From: Triplophysa rosa
Lineage: Eukaryota > Chordata > Actinopteri > Cypriniformes > Nemacheilidae
DNA length: 64,000 bases
Assembly (NCBI RefSeq): GCF_024868665.1
Contig: NC_079898.1
Span: 10,725,458 to 10,789,457 of the forward strand
Direction: 5' to 3'
Shown: positions 28,001-41,600 of the stretch, piece after piece
Numbering within the stretch: position 1 is the first letter of the stretch
Layout: every line of letters begins with the position of its first letter
Position numbers and translations under genes: made by a program
The notes under the pieces: generated by a model
The model's database searches: none
What the model was told of the DNA's origin: nothing
What the model saw: the letters and a program-made list of their open reading frames with translations, nothing else

Positions 28001-28252
28001 ATGATTAACTTTAAATAAACACTGTAGGAAATAAACATTTTTTGCATCAATCTTTAATCGTGGATGTTGTCATCTATCTGGCACTCGTTTTAAAGAGTTG
28101 CTCATTTACAATCCTACAGGACTGTCAGAAACTTCGCTGCTCATGTCGAGATATCCATTCAGGAAGATATTACAGCGACTGCCGAAAACTAACATTACAA
28201 AACAATCATTTCAAAACAAGCTTTCAAACAAACGTTAATTTGGACAACTTAC
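25021..28252. other. Upstream/5' intron region of sema4g, no coding signal
   Basis: AT-rich DNA with CA- and CT-rich patches (25160-25440). I see no conserved exon or transposon with clear ends. A possible donor on the minus strand near 25275 could belong to a 5' noncoding exon but is unsupported. Confidence 0.4.
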
Positions 28253-28490
28253 GGTAAAGCCGTTCGTCACAAATCGTGCGAAATCCCGGAAACCTCCGTT
28301 ATAAGTTTATGTGTGGACACGTAGGGAGAGATAGAGCTGCCTGAGACGTACATCTACAGTGATAGTGATAAGTTAGTCCTCTCTGCTCACGAGCCTCGTC
28401 ACAGGTACAGCCCTCGTGCGCAGCTCCACTTCTGAATCACATCTGAACGAACTGACAACCACAAACATACGCGCGCGCGCGCGCAGTGCT
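28253..28490 (-). promoter_or_regulatory. Candidate sema4g 5' noncoding exon and promoter
   Basis: A strong minus-strand donor (CC then GTAAGTTG) sits at 28253, next to a locally GC/CpG-richer stretch with a (CG)n run at 28470-28484. An acceptor just upstream of the sema4g ATG (TTTGTTTTGCAG, about 22578) shows that the ATG exon is not the first exon. Linking the two is inference. It lies between sema4g and the slf2 3' end. Confidence 0.35.
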
Positions 28491-28892
28491 GGCGGCATTA
28501 TTGGGGGAAAAACATCTGGGTTCCAGGAAAACTTTTTTTTAATTGCCGCGTTGCTTATCTACTGTATCCATTGCGTAACTGTCACTTCTGTGTTCGGCAA
28601 CTACCAGTAATGTGATAGGCGCAACTTATATAAAATCTATAAAATATGATATAAAATGATTTATACAAACTGTCGAAAAACAATTTCACTGTGGGACATA
28701 CTGGTTACAAAAGACGCTAATGTATTTATTTCAAGAGTGCTACTTTCTTTTTATTACGGTAAATATTGTTCCTTTACTACCACCATTTGGCGGAGAGGAA
28801 CAGTGCAAGACAATGATGTAAACCCTTGCAAGACTATGATGGCCTGAAGTGTGAGCAGAAACACACACAAGAGAACTTTTTCTGCAAAAGTA

Positions 28893-28898
28893 TTTATT
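28893..28898 (-). terminator. Candidate slf2 polyadenylation signal
   Basis: AATAAA on the minus strand, about 0.7 kb past the slf2 stop codon and upstream of the proposed sema4g first exon. Other matches may exist, so use is not proven. Confidence 0.35.
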
Positions 28899-29606
28899 TT
28901 CATAAAAATAGCCAAGGTATATTTAATACCTCAATATACAAAACTTAAATTTTAAATAATTTATCCTTATAGCAAACCACTCTGAAATTATTTATAATTT
29001 AACCTGCACCCACTAAATTATTGAGGTTTCTGAGACGGTCTTAACGCATAAAAGTTTGTAGCAACATTAGTAATGGTTTAAGACCTTGCTTTTGTATAAA
29101 AAAGTAGAATTAAAAGACTAAACCAAATCACACATTGTGTTTCTGAATAAAGATCTGTTTTTTGTTTGTTTGTTTGTAAAATAAAGCAATAAAAATGAAC
29201 AGATAAGACAAGACAGCAGCATAACAAGCACACATCATGATCCTGAGAGCTAACAGCATCCATATACTGTACATGTGTTTTAAACAAAGAGATGAGAGAC
29301 TGAAGAGAGTCTTAAACAAAGCAGACATTGCCATATATTTACATAAAAATGTGTCTGCTGCGAAAGAGTAGACAGCCATTCAATAAGACTAATTTTGACA
29401 TCTTAAAAACAAAGACACAACTAGTAAATACAGAACATATATTAGGTCATTACAAACAGTACGTAAACATGCATCACGTATGAAACAATTAAACAATTTA
29501 TAAGTGCACAAAAGACCCACATACATTTTTTTGCATAATGTGCATTAATGCCAACAAAAGGTGCAATGTCAAATTCTCTCAAAATGACATGAGAAGCTAT
29601 TCTTCC

Positions 29607-32600
29607 TCAAACTCCTCCGAGTCCGATCACATCCCCTCCCAAATCCCTTCCTTCATTGCTTTCATCTAACAGCTCTTCATCTTTCTCTAACAAGTTCTCA
29701 AGTTCTTCTAACTCCTTGTTGTTTTCCTTGTTTTCGTATCGTCTGTCTTTACACGGCCCTTCATCTTCATTAAGAAGCTCCACCATTCTCCTCATGAGAT
29801 CTTCATCACTCTCCATCAACTCTTCAAAACTTCCAACCAGCTTTTCATCAGGCATTTCTTTCAGCTTTTCATCATCATCATTTTGCTCCATCAGCTGTTG
29901 TGTTGCCTCATGACTTCGCTCTTTTATCTCTCTGTGGTTATCTGTCCTCTCATCGTGCCCCTGTGCTACGTCCTCACTCCCCTGAGGATCTTCATGTTCT
30001 TCAGCCCTCTGCTTCTCCTCCTCTTCTTTGCTCTCAGCATCTTCCTCTGGCTCTGCACTGTTCACATCTCTAGTCTGAGTTTCTACGGCATTGTCTGAAG
30101 TGTCTTGTGCTCTAAGGCATGGCTTACCCTGAGGACTGTTAGGTATCTCATCCTCCGGTAGGGGCTTCCAGTAGTCATATAGTTTTCCCTGTGTGTAAAA
30201 AAAGCACCTCTCGGTTTTCACAATGCTTTGTTTTAAGTTGCATATATTAAGATTGTGAATGCAAAGACCCTGGCACTTCATAACATGACAGTGTTCCACA
30301 TTTCATATACTGTAGGATATACAGCATTACCTCTTGAGGCCTTGTTCGTACAAGAAGCACCTGCCACCTGGTGTAAATCCTTGCCACAAAGTCCTTCACC
30401 TACAGACAAAATGTCAAGCAGGCTGTCAATAAAAATCTAAATCCCTTTGAAAAGACCAGAATGAAGGATTCTCAGAACAAAGAACAGAATAAAGCTGCAC
30501 TTTACTTTGCTCCTGTACAGCATCTTCTCGCTCTCCCTTATGTCACACTTGATGTGTTTCTCCAGCTGAGAAGAAAGACTCCGTAATTCGTTCTGGCAGT
30601 GAAAGAAAGCTTAAGTCAGTCCAAATGAAGTATGAAAATGGTGATATAACACAAAACTGACAAGACAAAGACTAAGCCAAAGTCATATTATGTGGTATTC
30701 TATTAATGCACTTTAAACCAACGTTACAGCCCATAGGAAAATGTCATATATTCACATTTCAAATATTTCACTCTATGTGTAATGAATCTATATAATATAT
30801 GGGTTTCACTTTCTGAAATGAGTGACAAAAAATTGACCTTTCTCATGATATTCTAATTTTTTTAGATGTACCTATAAATGTGAAACACTTCCGAATATAT
30901 TGAAATATATTTTGAAAACGTATTTTCAAAATATATATATCCTAAACCTTACAAACTGATGTTAATGTTACATTTCTAAATATGTTTATTTATGTGTGAA
31001 AATATATTTCATGTCTCAAGTCATCTATCAAATAATAAATTAAGTGATTTTTTTTGCAATGTGTGGTTTCTACAAAGAATAACAAACCTCCATATGGTAA
31101 TCTAAATCTTCAAATAAAAATATTACAATATTAGAACTTTAGTTTAGTAAGTTTAATTTTGTATTTCTGCACTGCAATCAAACTAACAGCAGCAATTGTA
31201 ATTGTTGTTTGCTATATATTTAGCTATCTGCTAATTGGCTATTAAATATTGCCATATATTTAAAATAATGTTATCTTTCATTGGAGTGTGTCCAGGAAAC
31301 ACAAAGTGGCTGTCCGGTCTAACGTTACATGTAGCTGCTTTAATTCCTATCTCTTGTAAACATTTATGTACCTTTCAACATTAATGTAAAAATGTCCATT
31401 CTATAAATTACCTTATAGTGACTCTGCGTTACGTCAGTTTGCTATAAAGAAATTTCTGGTGACCAAAATCAATTATTCTGCTAATGCCACAGTTACCACA
31501 CCTCAAGACATTGTTCAGATGTTACTTCAAGATGTTTATTGACCGCATTACAGTTCCATATCACCACATCGCATAGTCCTACTCACAAAAGCATTTAAGG
31601 ACAAAAACCTGACAAATGTCTTGAAATATAACATGTCTTGTAGTGTGCATGGTAACAGTGATGTGAGCCCATAACCACAGGCCTGTAATGAATTATTCCT
31701 TTCTTAAATTTCTATTACAGGGAATAATTGTCTGCACTGTAGTTACTAGGGCTGTGTATTGGCAAGTGCCTCCCGATACGATACATATCACGATAGGTGG
31801 GTCACAATACAATATATTGCTATGTATTTCGATACGTTACACATTTGCGATATATTGCAATACTTCAAATAGAAAATGTAAAAGTAGAGCTAGAAATACA
31901 ACATGCTGTGCACCACCGGGGGTTTTCTGTAAGGATAAGTGTAAAAACATCCCTTACCTCTGCAGAGTGGCAATGATGTGCGATGCATAGACCATTAGAT
32001 CAGAGGTTTGGGTTCTCAAACTGTGGATAGCGCCCCTCAAGTGGGTAGCACAGGGGAATAAGGTGGCTCACGCAAGTCACTTGGCTGTTGTGGTGCATTA
32101 CAGTTAAAACAATGAACAAGGGCAGTATAAAACCACTGGTTCATCCGTGCTGTAAATGCGCTGGTGTCACATCCGTGAAAGCACAATAAATGTCATTGTA
32201 ACTTTTCTTAATAAACTTTTTGTCTAATGCACTGCAGTAGCCAAGTGACTTGCGTCATGACATGCGAAGCCTACAAACAGCATTATTTTATATAACTCAT
32301 TACTCCATGACTTATTTTGAAAACCAAAGAACACCCACACATCAGCTCTGAGAGCTCCAAGCGTTCTTATATTTTTCGCAATGCTCGCTTCCACTTACTT
32401 TTGGCCGTATGTATATGACATGATTAAAAAAAAAATATATCGATAGTAGAGGTATCACTATCGATACACTATCGAAAAAAATAACTATTGCGATAGTTAC
32501 ATGTATCGATATTTTTGCACAGCCCTAGTAGTTACAAAGTCAATTACCTTACAAAGTCAGTACCACTTTAGTAACCATGGGGATTAATCCAAATGTTTTT

Positions 32601-35600
32601 GTCTTCTTTCCTATGTTATTTTGCAGATACAGTACATAAGAAGGCAACTGACAGTTGGGCCAGACCATGAATTCTGAGGCAGTACTGAAGTTCCAAAATA
32701 AGAGAAGGGAGACATAAGCTTGTTCCACATTCACATTTAAAGGGACAGTTCATCCCTCTTGTCATTTCAAACCTGTATGACTTTCTTCCGTAGAACACAA
32801 AAGAAGATATTTTGAAGTTGATAACTGAACAGCACTGGACCCCATTCACTTCTACTATATGGACACAAACCCAATACAAGTGAATGGGGTCCAGCTAACA
32901 ACATTTTTCAAAATATCTTTTGTGTTCTGCATAAGAAAGAAGGTCATGAAGGTTTGAAATGACAAGAGGGTGAATCAATTATGACAGAATTTTTATTTTT
33001 AGGTGAACTATCCCTATAAGCTTTGGTAGTATCTTAAGGCCAAATGTAGCTTTTTTTTAAAAATGTAGCTAACTTCCAGATTTTGGAAAAAATCTTAAAA
33101 ATAATGACCATGTCAGGTAATTTTAGGACGACTTTATTGGTATTTCACAAGTGCTTTAATGCTAAAATCAGTTACATGTGAGGCTGACAATTTACTGAAT
33201 ATATACTTGTTAAATGATGGGTTATTTTAAAAAGGGACGAACCCAACCACTGGGTTAAATTGACCCAGCAAATGATTGATATTTGACCCTACAATGGGTT
33301 AAAATAACCCAGCATTCTGGCTTGAAATAACCCAGCATAGGTTGAAAATAACCCTATAATGAGGTTAACCCTGCCCTTTCTCTCAGCAGCTTTGTGAATA
33401 GGTTTTAAGAGAAAACACTTAACTAAAAGCTTTTAGTGCTATTTAGGAGAACTCCTAGTGCAAGATAAAATGTTTTGTGAATATGTCCCAAAGTCTATTA
33501 TTTGTTGTTGGCTTGATTAATGTTGTTTATGTAAAGTCAATGTGCATTAAATGTTATAAACTCTGTACTTTATTGTAGGGATGCACCGAAACGAAAATTC
33601 TTGGCCGAAGCCGAACATGATGTGAAACACTTGGCCAAAGGCCGAATAATACCGAACATGATTTTTTGCATTTCTTCTATTTATTAAGCCATTTTTTTCA
33701 CTATTGCACAAACTGAATAGTCAAAATGTGCTTTTTATAATTTGTCGTGCTTTTCAATAAAATACAATACAACTTAATATAAAATTGAGCAAAACAGTAA
33801 ATTCAAACAAAAAATTGAACCCTCTCCCTTCATGAATAGCCTATATTAATTAGGCCTATAACAGACTGCTAAAAGAATGTAATGTAAGTTACTCTGTACC
33901 CCTACAACAAAACACTTCATTAAAAACTGTCATTCCACATTAGGCCATAAGATAAAAATATGAATAAACTAAAACTGTTGGATTATTATAGGCTACATTG
34001 CAAAATGATTTGAGAAAAAAAAAAAACATCCAATGCAAGCAATTCTGACTGATGCTGACTGACAACAATTTCAGTTCACGTCTCTGCTCCAAACTCCGCC
34101 CACAAAAGCTGACTGTTCTCTCAGAAGGTGCACTCATGGCCGGGCCGCCGGGATGCACAGAACATACTTTGAAAAGTTGTTTAGTACAGGGAACTGTGTG
34201 CACGCGACCACTGTATGATGTCAAAGTCTGTAATTTCCGCACGTTAAAAAATAAATACAACCTCACTATCATACTCCTACTCGAGCGATATTGCATCAAT
34301 ATATACTGTATATATACACAGTAATAGATTATATATTATATATGTATGTTTGTATAACATTACAATGTGTTTTAGCTGAAGTGACTTGGCAAGACTTGGT
34401 AACTTTTCCTTAAGTTTAAAGAGTACATAACTAGGGATTTTTAAGGTCCTACTTTGGTTTATGGAGTTTCCAACAACAAGTTTATGTACATAGAAGGTGT
34501 AAAAACGCGATTATTTCATAATAATAGCTAGTTACTTTTACCTTACTTCTTGACTGACTCGTTCAGCGATTCATCTGTCTAATCCCCTCCTATCCGCTAG
34601 CCTAGTCTGATGTGATTGGTCAGATGGTCTAGTCTGCTGTGATTGGTCTACCGCGAATGAGGCTCACGAGCTACAGTGTTTGGGGGAGAAGAGTGAAGTT
34701 TTCACGGTCCGTCCTAGCAAAACGTAGGCGGGCACTATATGTAGTGACTTAAATCCACGGCGGTTCGCGAATCGGACTAGGGACGACTCGTTTGCATGAT
34801 TCAGAGTCGACTCCCTTTTTTCCAAGCCAATAACTTTGTTATTCATTCACCTTCGGATTTACAACTTGGCAGACTGCTTACTTTTTAAACACGGCAACAT
34901 TACACACTGCATGAAATGTCATTTTCATGATCTTATGTTATGTACTCTTTAAGAAATAAATATGACTTCTGAGCAAATAAGCAAAAATCAACCACTATCT
35001 GAAACAGGGCGGGAAGACATCATTTTGTTTTTAGCTGTAACAACCGTCCCAATTGATTTTACACATGATAGCAAAGACACAGTGTAATATAAAATAATAA
35101 AGGCACAGTGATGCATAATGAACTAAGTCCTCTTTAAAATCAGCCCTCACTTCAATACACACAAGCACTTCTTTCTCTTTACACAGAAAAATTTGTTCAG
35201 CTCATTATCGGCCCCTGCGGGGCAGAGTGGTACCAGAACACAGAATGATGACTGTGTCCACAGACGGACTGATTAATAGACACTGTCCCTTTAAGACCGG
35301 ACTATAAAATGTAAAATAAAGACACTTACTCTCTGGATTGAGGGTAAAAATTCAAAATTGGAAGCTTCATTTGTCAACGTCAAAAGGCTGTAGCAGAGGT
35401 AATATGCCTGTATGAAAGGATATAATTTGTCATCTTAATGAACTATAAGTGGTTTTGCAACATCACTCTTGGATATTAAAAAAGTAATGATTCAATAGCG
35501 CTCAGTCCTCAGAGGACTTCCTGCTTACTTGTTGGTCTAGAGTGGCATGACAATCCTCAGTGCTCTTTGAAGACCTGAGGGCTTTCACCAAGGATGAGGG

Positions 35601-38600
35601 GCGCATATGAGGTAGAAAAGGTTTCAGCGCAGACAGCTGGAAAAATAGTGTCAGAAAAGTTTCATACAGTTATAATTCCTTCATATGTCAAGCAAATGAA
35701 AAATGTCTGACAGTCGCATGCCATAAAGCACCTGCACAATTATATTATGTGAACATTGAAAATATGTTGACATTCTAGTTTTAATAAAAAAATATTCTCA
35801 CCTTAAACTCTGTGTTTGAGGGTTTGTAAGTGCAGGTGTGATTTAAAAGCTTAGAGATGATAGACACGCTCAGGTGTTGTTTTAATTGCCTGTTGGTGAA
35901 AAAGCAAATATAATTTAATAATTTTCTATTTCTAGAATCTACACTGATAACGTGAACTGGTAGCATCAATATTTATGTCACATTACAGATTTAAACTCAC
36001 TTTCCACGACTGCCATCTGGCAGAAGATAAACGAGTCGCCTGAGGTTGTGATGATCCTCTGACAAATCACTCAACGTCTCGCAAGCTTTAGATAACTGCA
36101 TGTTATAACAGAAAAGCTGTGTTACTTGAGGGATTCTTTTATAAAGTTACAGTTCACTTCAACATAAAACTTCTGCCTCTTCACTACATGGAAATCATAT
36201 TTTTCTCTTTTTGTGTTTGAGGTGACACATGAGCGAGGAGATGATGACATTTTTCATTTTGGGGGGGAGCTAGTCATTTCATCCGAATACATTGACAGGA
36301 AATATCTGACCTGGAAGTCCCAGTGTTTGATGTTTTTGAGCAGATTTTGTAGTAGGAGAGTGAAGTGTCCAATCGGAAGCAGTTGTAAATGAGTCTCCAG
36401 TCCAATTCGACACACCACTGTTAAAAGCAACAGCAGCTCTTCATCTGTGTACGCTCTCGGACACAACGCAGTAAACAGAGACAGGTACTGAACGTATAAA
36501 CAAACAAACAAGACTGACAGTCATTTCATTTGAAACATGTTTTATAATTTGTCCAAAAACATGTAGTATATAACCTGGCACCCTTGGACTTACCCTGAGA
36601 ACATTCTCAAAATTGTGTGCTGGTAACGTGTCATTAGCTTGGTCAGAGATCCGTGTTCCGTGACTGGTTTCTTCGGGCTGAAAGCACTCTCTGCAATGAA
36701 ATACGAAAGAAAAAAAACTACTGGCAAAGCTATTAAAGCTCAATGTAATTATGAGGCATCCCCACTTTATAATTATTTTGTGTCAACTTCCACAAACCAT
36801 AGTCACGGTAATACTGTAATAGTAAGAAAGGTTAAAAGCTTACAAAAGGTCTCCCTCGGTAAAAGGGGGTTGCAGGGCTTCAAGAGGGAAAAGGCTGATG
36901 AATGACGCTCCCATGTTAAGGAACACTAGCGCGATATCCTGTAAAGTGGGCACCCACACTTTAAATCTCTGGCTTTGGTTTTGAGTGTTTGGATTTTCCA
37001 CTGCAAAACAAAACACATAGTTAACCATTTTTGCAATTCTATAAGAATATTTGGTCAATACGAGGTTCAGTGAGCATACTGTACCTATGTGCTCAGCAGC
37101 AGACAGAGCGATGCTTCGCAGCGAGTCCAGGATCCGTGAGGAAGTGATGGGGTTTGGGTGAACTGACATCATCTGAAAAAGTAATGCTCTTATATTTCAA
37201 GGAAATGATTGTGTAAACGTTTCTGTGGTTTTAACACTGACAAAACAATTAAGATTTTAGTTCTAGTCCAAAATGTTTAAGTGAGCTGGAGTGACAAAGC
37301 TATAAGTTTTCTAACTGTAATGTATACGTTTTGGCAGGTTCAAGTAAATGTCTCAAGGGTGTATATATGTTTCTCATGGGATAATACAAGCAGGCCTGAA
37401 CAAAACAGAGCAGAGCAGATTTTGTAACAGATAGGCGCACAGCAGCTTCAAAGATCAACACAATAAAGTATCAAATTCAACTGAAAATCTAAATATAGAG
37501 TATATCACATGAAACATATGGCGCCACAAAAAGCATGAACACTTAAGGCAAAGAAATTGCGCTTGTGCTGTGATACTTCCTCATCTAATGCAATGATATG
37601 CATATATTATTTAATGTGATATGATATTCATACGTTTACTCTACATTGCACATGTTATGAGATACAGCAGTTGTTTGTGAGAGAGTGTTTGAGTAAATAT
37701 AAGACATGTGGACAGCTTTACCTGAAAAAGCCAGAGTGTCACCTCAGGCTGACAAGGAAAAGAAATATAGGCTGTCCTCAACAAGCCTGCGCTGATCAGA
37801 AACAGCACTTGTTCAGTACGGGCCCTACAGAGGAACAAAGCCAAACACTCAAATCTCAGCTCAACACTTAAGCTTGTTCTTTTTCACCTCACATAAACAA
37901 ATGAACCCGAGAATCTGAGTCATGAACAAATAAATCAGACCTTTGTGATTTCCAAAACATGTCAATTTTGACATTTAAACATTTCAGTTCATAAGCAAGA
38001 AATTAAGGACACAAGTTCAGAGTGACATGCGTGTGACAGTCTTACTGAAGGAAAATGTGTTGTGATCGGTTTTGTGGAGTCACGCTAATCTTCCTCAGGT
38101 CCAGCGTCAGGTGGTTAAAGAGTCGACCAAACTTAGCCGGTGTAAAGATTTCCTCTCCCGGGTGGATCTCCCTAATGGCACATGAGGCGACCGAGAACTT
38201 TTGCAAAAATTCCCTAAACATAAACAGATAGTCATGGTTAAAGATAATAATCAAAGGGTTAAACATATTGGTACACTGAAAAAGCACATTTCATTCATTA
38301 TCAACCTATGCATAGTGGAATCTTAAAATGGATGCCAAAAATACAAAAGGCTTTCTTGCTTATGTCCAGCCTCACACATATTTGGCACCCACAGAACTCA
38401 GGAGACAGATCCCAATCTTTTGCAGAACTGAAATACTGACCTTCCAAGATGATAAAAACCCCAAAAGACAAGACTGTTTTGACTAATAAATAGGATATTA
38501 CACTCTTATTTCTGGCTAAAATCATAATCATAATCATTAAATTCCACACAAATTAAATCCAATCCAAAAATGTTCACAGATTTTTACTTCAAGTGCAGAA

Positions 38601-41600
38601 AATGCAACCAACTCCGCAGATGCCATCCGGGTCTGCTATTGCCTCATGTGCCCTGTAAGTTCAGCACTACAGCATGATGCCATGGGTAGAAGCAGAGTTT
38701 CCAGTTCCCTCTCAGCCTTTTCCATAATCATAACTGCTCCCAATTTCCCGAGAGTCACTTTGCATTTTGCTAACACCCCATTACTATAGCAACCGTAATG
38801 CTGGATATATAATGGAAATTACTACACTTCCTCAACAAACTGGTCTTATTTGATCCCTTCCAAAAGTTTGGATTTTAAAAAACAAACTGGAATTGCATGC
38901 AGTATGAACAAAGCCTAACAGAAGACCACTTATGGTAAAAAACACATTACCTTTGTTCAAGTGAAATATCTTCCTCTTTAGCATCACTGTTCTCATCCTC
39001 ATTTAAATTCAGCAGGTCCTCCTGACATGACTCTAGCAATTGTCTCTCTAGCTCTTTTGACCTGTGCATTACAGAAAAACAAAGTAAGTAAAGTAATTAT
39101 AAGACATTTATCATGATCATGTCTAAATGCTGTGTGTTGTTTCAATAAATGCTATCACTTAAAAGTTTTAATACATAATCAAGGGTGAGTGAACAATTTG
39201 ATCTGTCGACTTTAAACACCCAGTGTTATTACCAAGCAGAATGCAAAATGAATAACAATTAGGACTAGACGTTTACTTTTCTGAAAGAAAATATAAGTGG
39301 TGCTTGCCCATGAATGTTGGATGTTCATGGACAATGTTGCATGTTATGAAATAAACCCCTACAGACAAGAACCTCCACTTTGCGGGCCGCTCCTGATCCC
39401 ACTGTTGGGGTTTATTCTGCAATAACACACGGTCTGGCTGTACATTATCCCACTTATTACACAGCTACTAATATTAAACATGACATACTGATGTCACATA
39501 TTGTTGGTAACAAATGCAGACCTTCCACGAGGAAAACCTGTTTCCTTTTGGTTTTAAGGCAAGACACAAAATTCAAATGAGACACAATTTAGTTTATTCG
39601 TTTGTAAATATACTCTAATGTGTTATTAAAAAGGCATTTTTTTATTTCATTTTAAACTACACCTGTCAAAATGACTTGCAGTACTTGGATGGCTGTGCAT
39701 TTTTAATTTTGAGCACTCATTATCATGAAATAACTGGAATGTCACAACTGGCCAATCAGAATCAAGTATTCCAGAGCATGGTGTAATAAGTGCAGTTATG
39801 TACGGACCTAAATCAAAGCAGTCCATCATCTAGTCTCTATGATATACAGGCTCAATTTTGTCCATAATAATATAAATATTTAAATTTCTAGGTGAACTAT
39901 TCGTTTAATGCACCAAAGGCAGAAATCGCTGACTGTATAGTTTATAAAAGTAACAGCACTTCTCAACAAGCTGTATGACTTCAGGTACACATTACAAACG
40001 CAAAATGTGAATTCTCAGCTTTAGCATTTAAAGGTCTGCCGAGCACAAAAACATCAGACCAACCTTTGATATTGTTCCTTCTCCTGCAGCATCTGTTCCA
40101 GTGTATTTCTGTAACTAACTGCATTGGTCTTTGCTTTCAGTGCCACGGGCTAATACAGATGATAAGAAAAAACCTCAGGTGTTTTTGCTTACGAGGACAC
40201 AACAAATGATAATTAATGCCACTTGAGCTCAAATAATGTTTCTTCTGTTCATAGTCAGATTTTCACTTACTGCTGCCTTTGCTTTTGGCACTGGTGTGTT
40301 GGGCTCTGAGAAAGCGTCTCTCTCGGGGGTAACGGGCTCGCAGGCTCTCCAATCCATGATCTCCCTGAGGGAAGGGAGCTGCTCATCCTCATCGCTGCTG
40401 CTCAGGTTGATAGCGCAGCTTTCTCTTAGATCATCTTCTGAATCATCACCCAGCTCAATATCTAAGGGATCCTTCCACAGGGGGGAGCGTTTCTTTTCAC
40501 TTGATCCTTCTGCTTTCACACTCGCAGCTGGGACAGGCATGTTAGCCTTGGGGCTGCGTGACTGCTCCACTTTCAGCAGCGTTCTTTCATCCGATTCCAT
40601 CTTACATGAACCAGCATGCCCTGCAAAGCTGGGTGTTCTCAGATCGGGCCGATGGGAGGACGAGCTGATTTTAACGCTCTCCTTAAGGCTGGGCAAGGAG
40701 CTTGTGTGTGTGGGAGCAGCATTGCCTTCTCGCTCTCCGTTTGTGTTTTTGCTGTGTGTTTTGGGTGCTGGCAGGCAGGGGTCCGGTGTAAAGAGGCCCT
40801 CAATGCTGTCAAACGTGGTGCTTGACTTGGGGGAGATTTTGCGCAGATGTGGTTGGCTGGGTGGAGTTTTGGGATTTTTGTTGGCGTGTGCCACTATAGA
40901 GTCTTTAGGCTGTTTAGTGGGCTGGAATAAATGTGTTTTGTCACTCTCTGTGTTTGACTTACTGCCGGTCTCTCGTTTAAAAAGCTGCCTGGAGATGGAT
41001 GGCAAACGTCTTGGTTTGTTGGGGTCTGATGTTTGTGAAAGTGGTTTAGGGGTCAGTTTATCTTTTATGGTTAGCACAGGCTCGTTGACAGAGTTCAAAA
41101 AAGCCCGTTTGACAAACTTTGGCGGTGAGTATATATCGGGGGTTAAGCTGGGGGTGAGCCGGGCATCTACGCATGGACGTTTGTGATCCTTTTCACTGCC
41201 TGTACTAGACTCTCGTTTTCTTTTTGCAGAAAGGGACTCTCTGCCCTCTGTTGGCAGAAAGAGGTAATTCACACAAACAGCAACAGTTTAGTTTCAGAAA
41301 ATGTTTCAACAGATCAGTATCAGTAAACCCCATTCAAACCAATTTTGTCACTGCATGAACACAATCGCATAGAATCTGCTAGTTCTAGCTTCCTTCCTTA
41401 GCTATGAGCTTCGCTACTACTAAAATATAATTTTACGTCATTCTTATGCCACTAAGAAATGAACATTGCAGAGGGTTATTTAAAGACTGTACCAGACATG
41501 AACAAGATTAGTGAGAATCAATGTATCTACAATGAGTAAATGAGCAACGCCTGATTGTTCTCACAACACACCATTGATTACCATAGCATTAGCAAGAAAA

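Noticed and set aside
40236..41186. 316-codon open frame on the + strand
   Set aside because: It is the antisense shadow of the large slf2 exon 41247-40271, whose minus-strand reading has flanking splice sites and in-phase neighbours.
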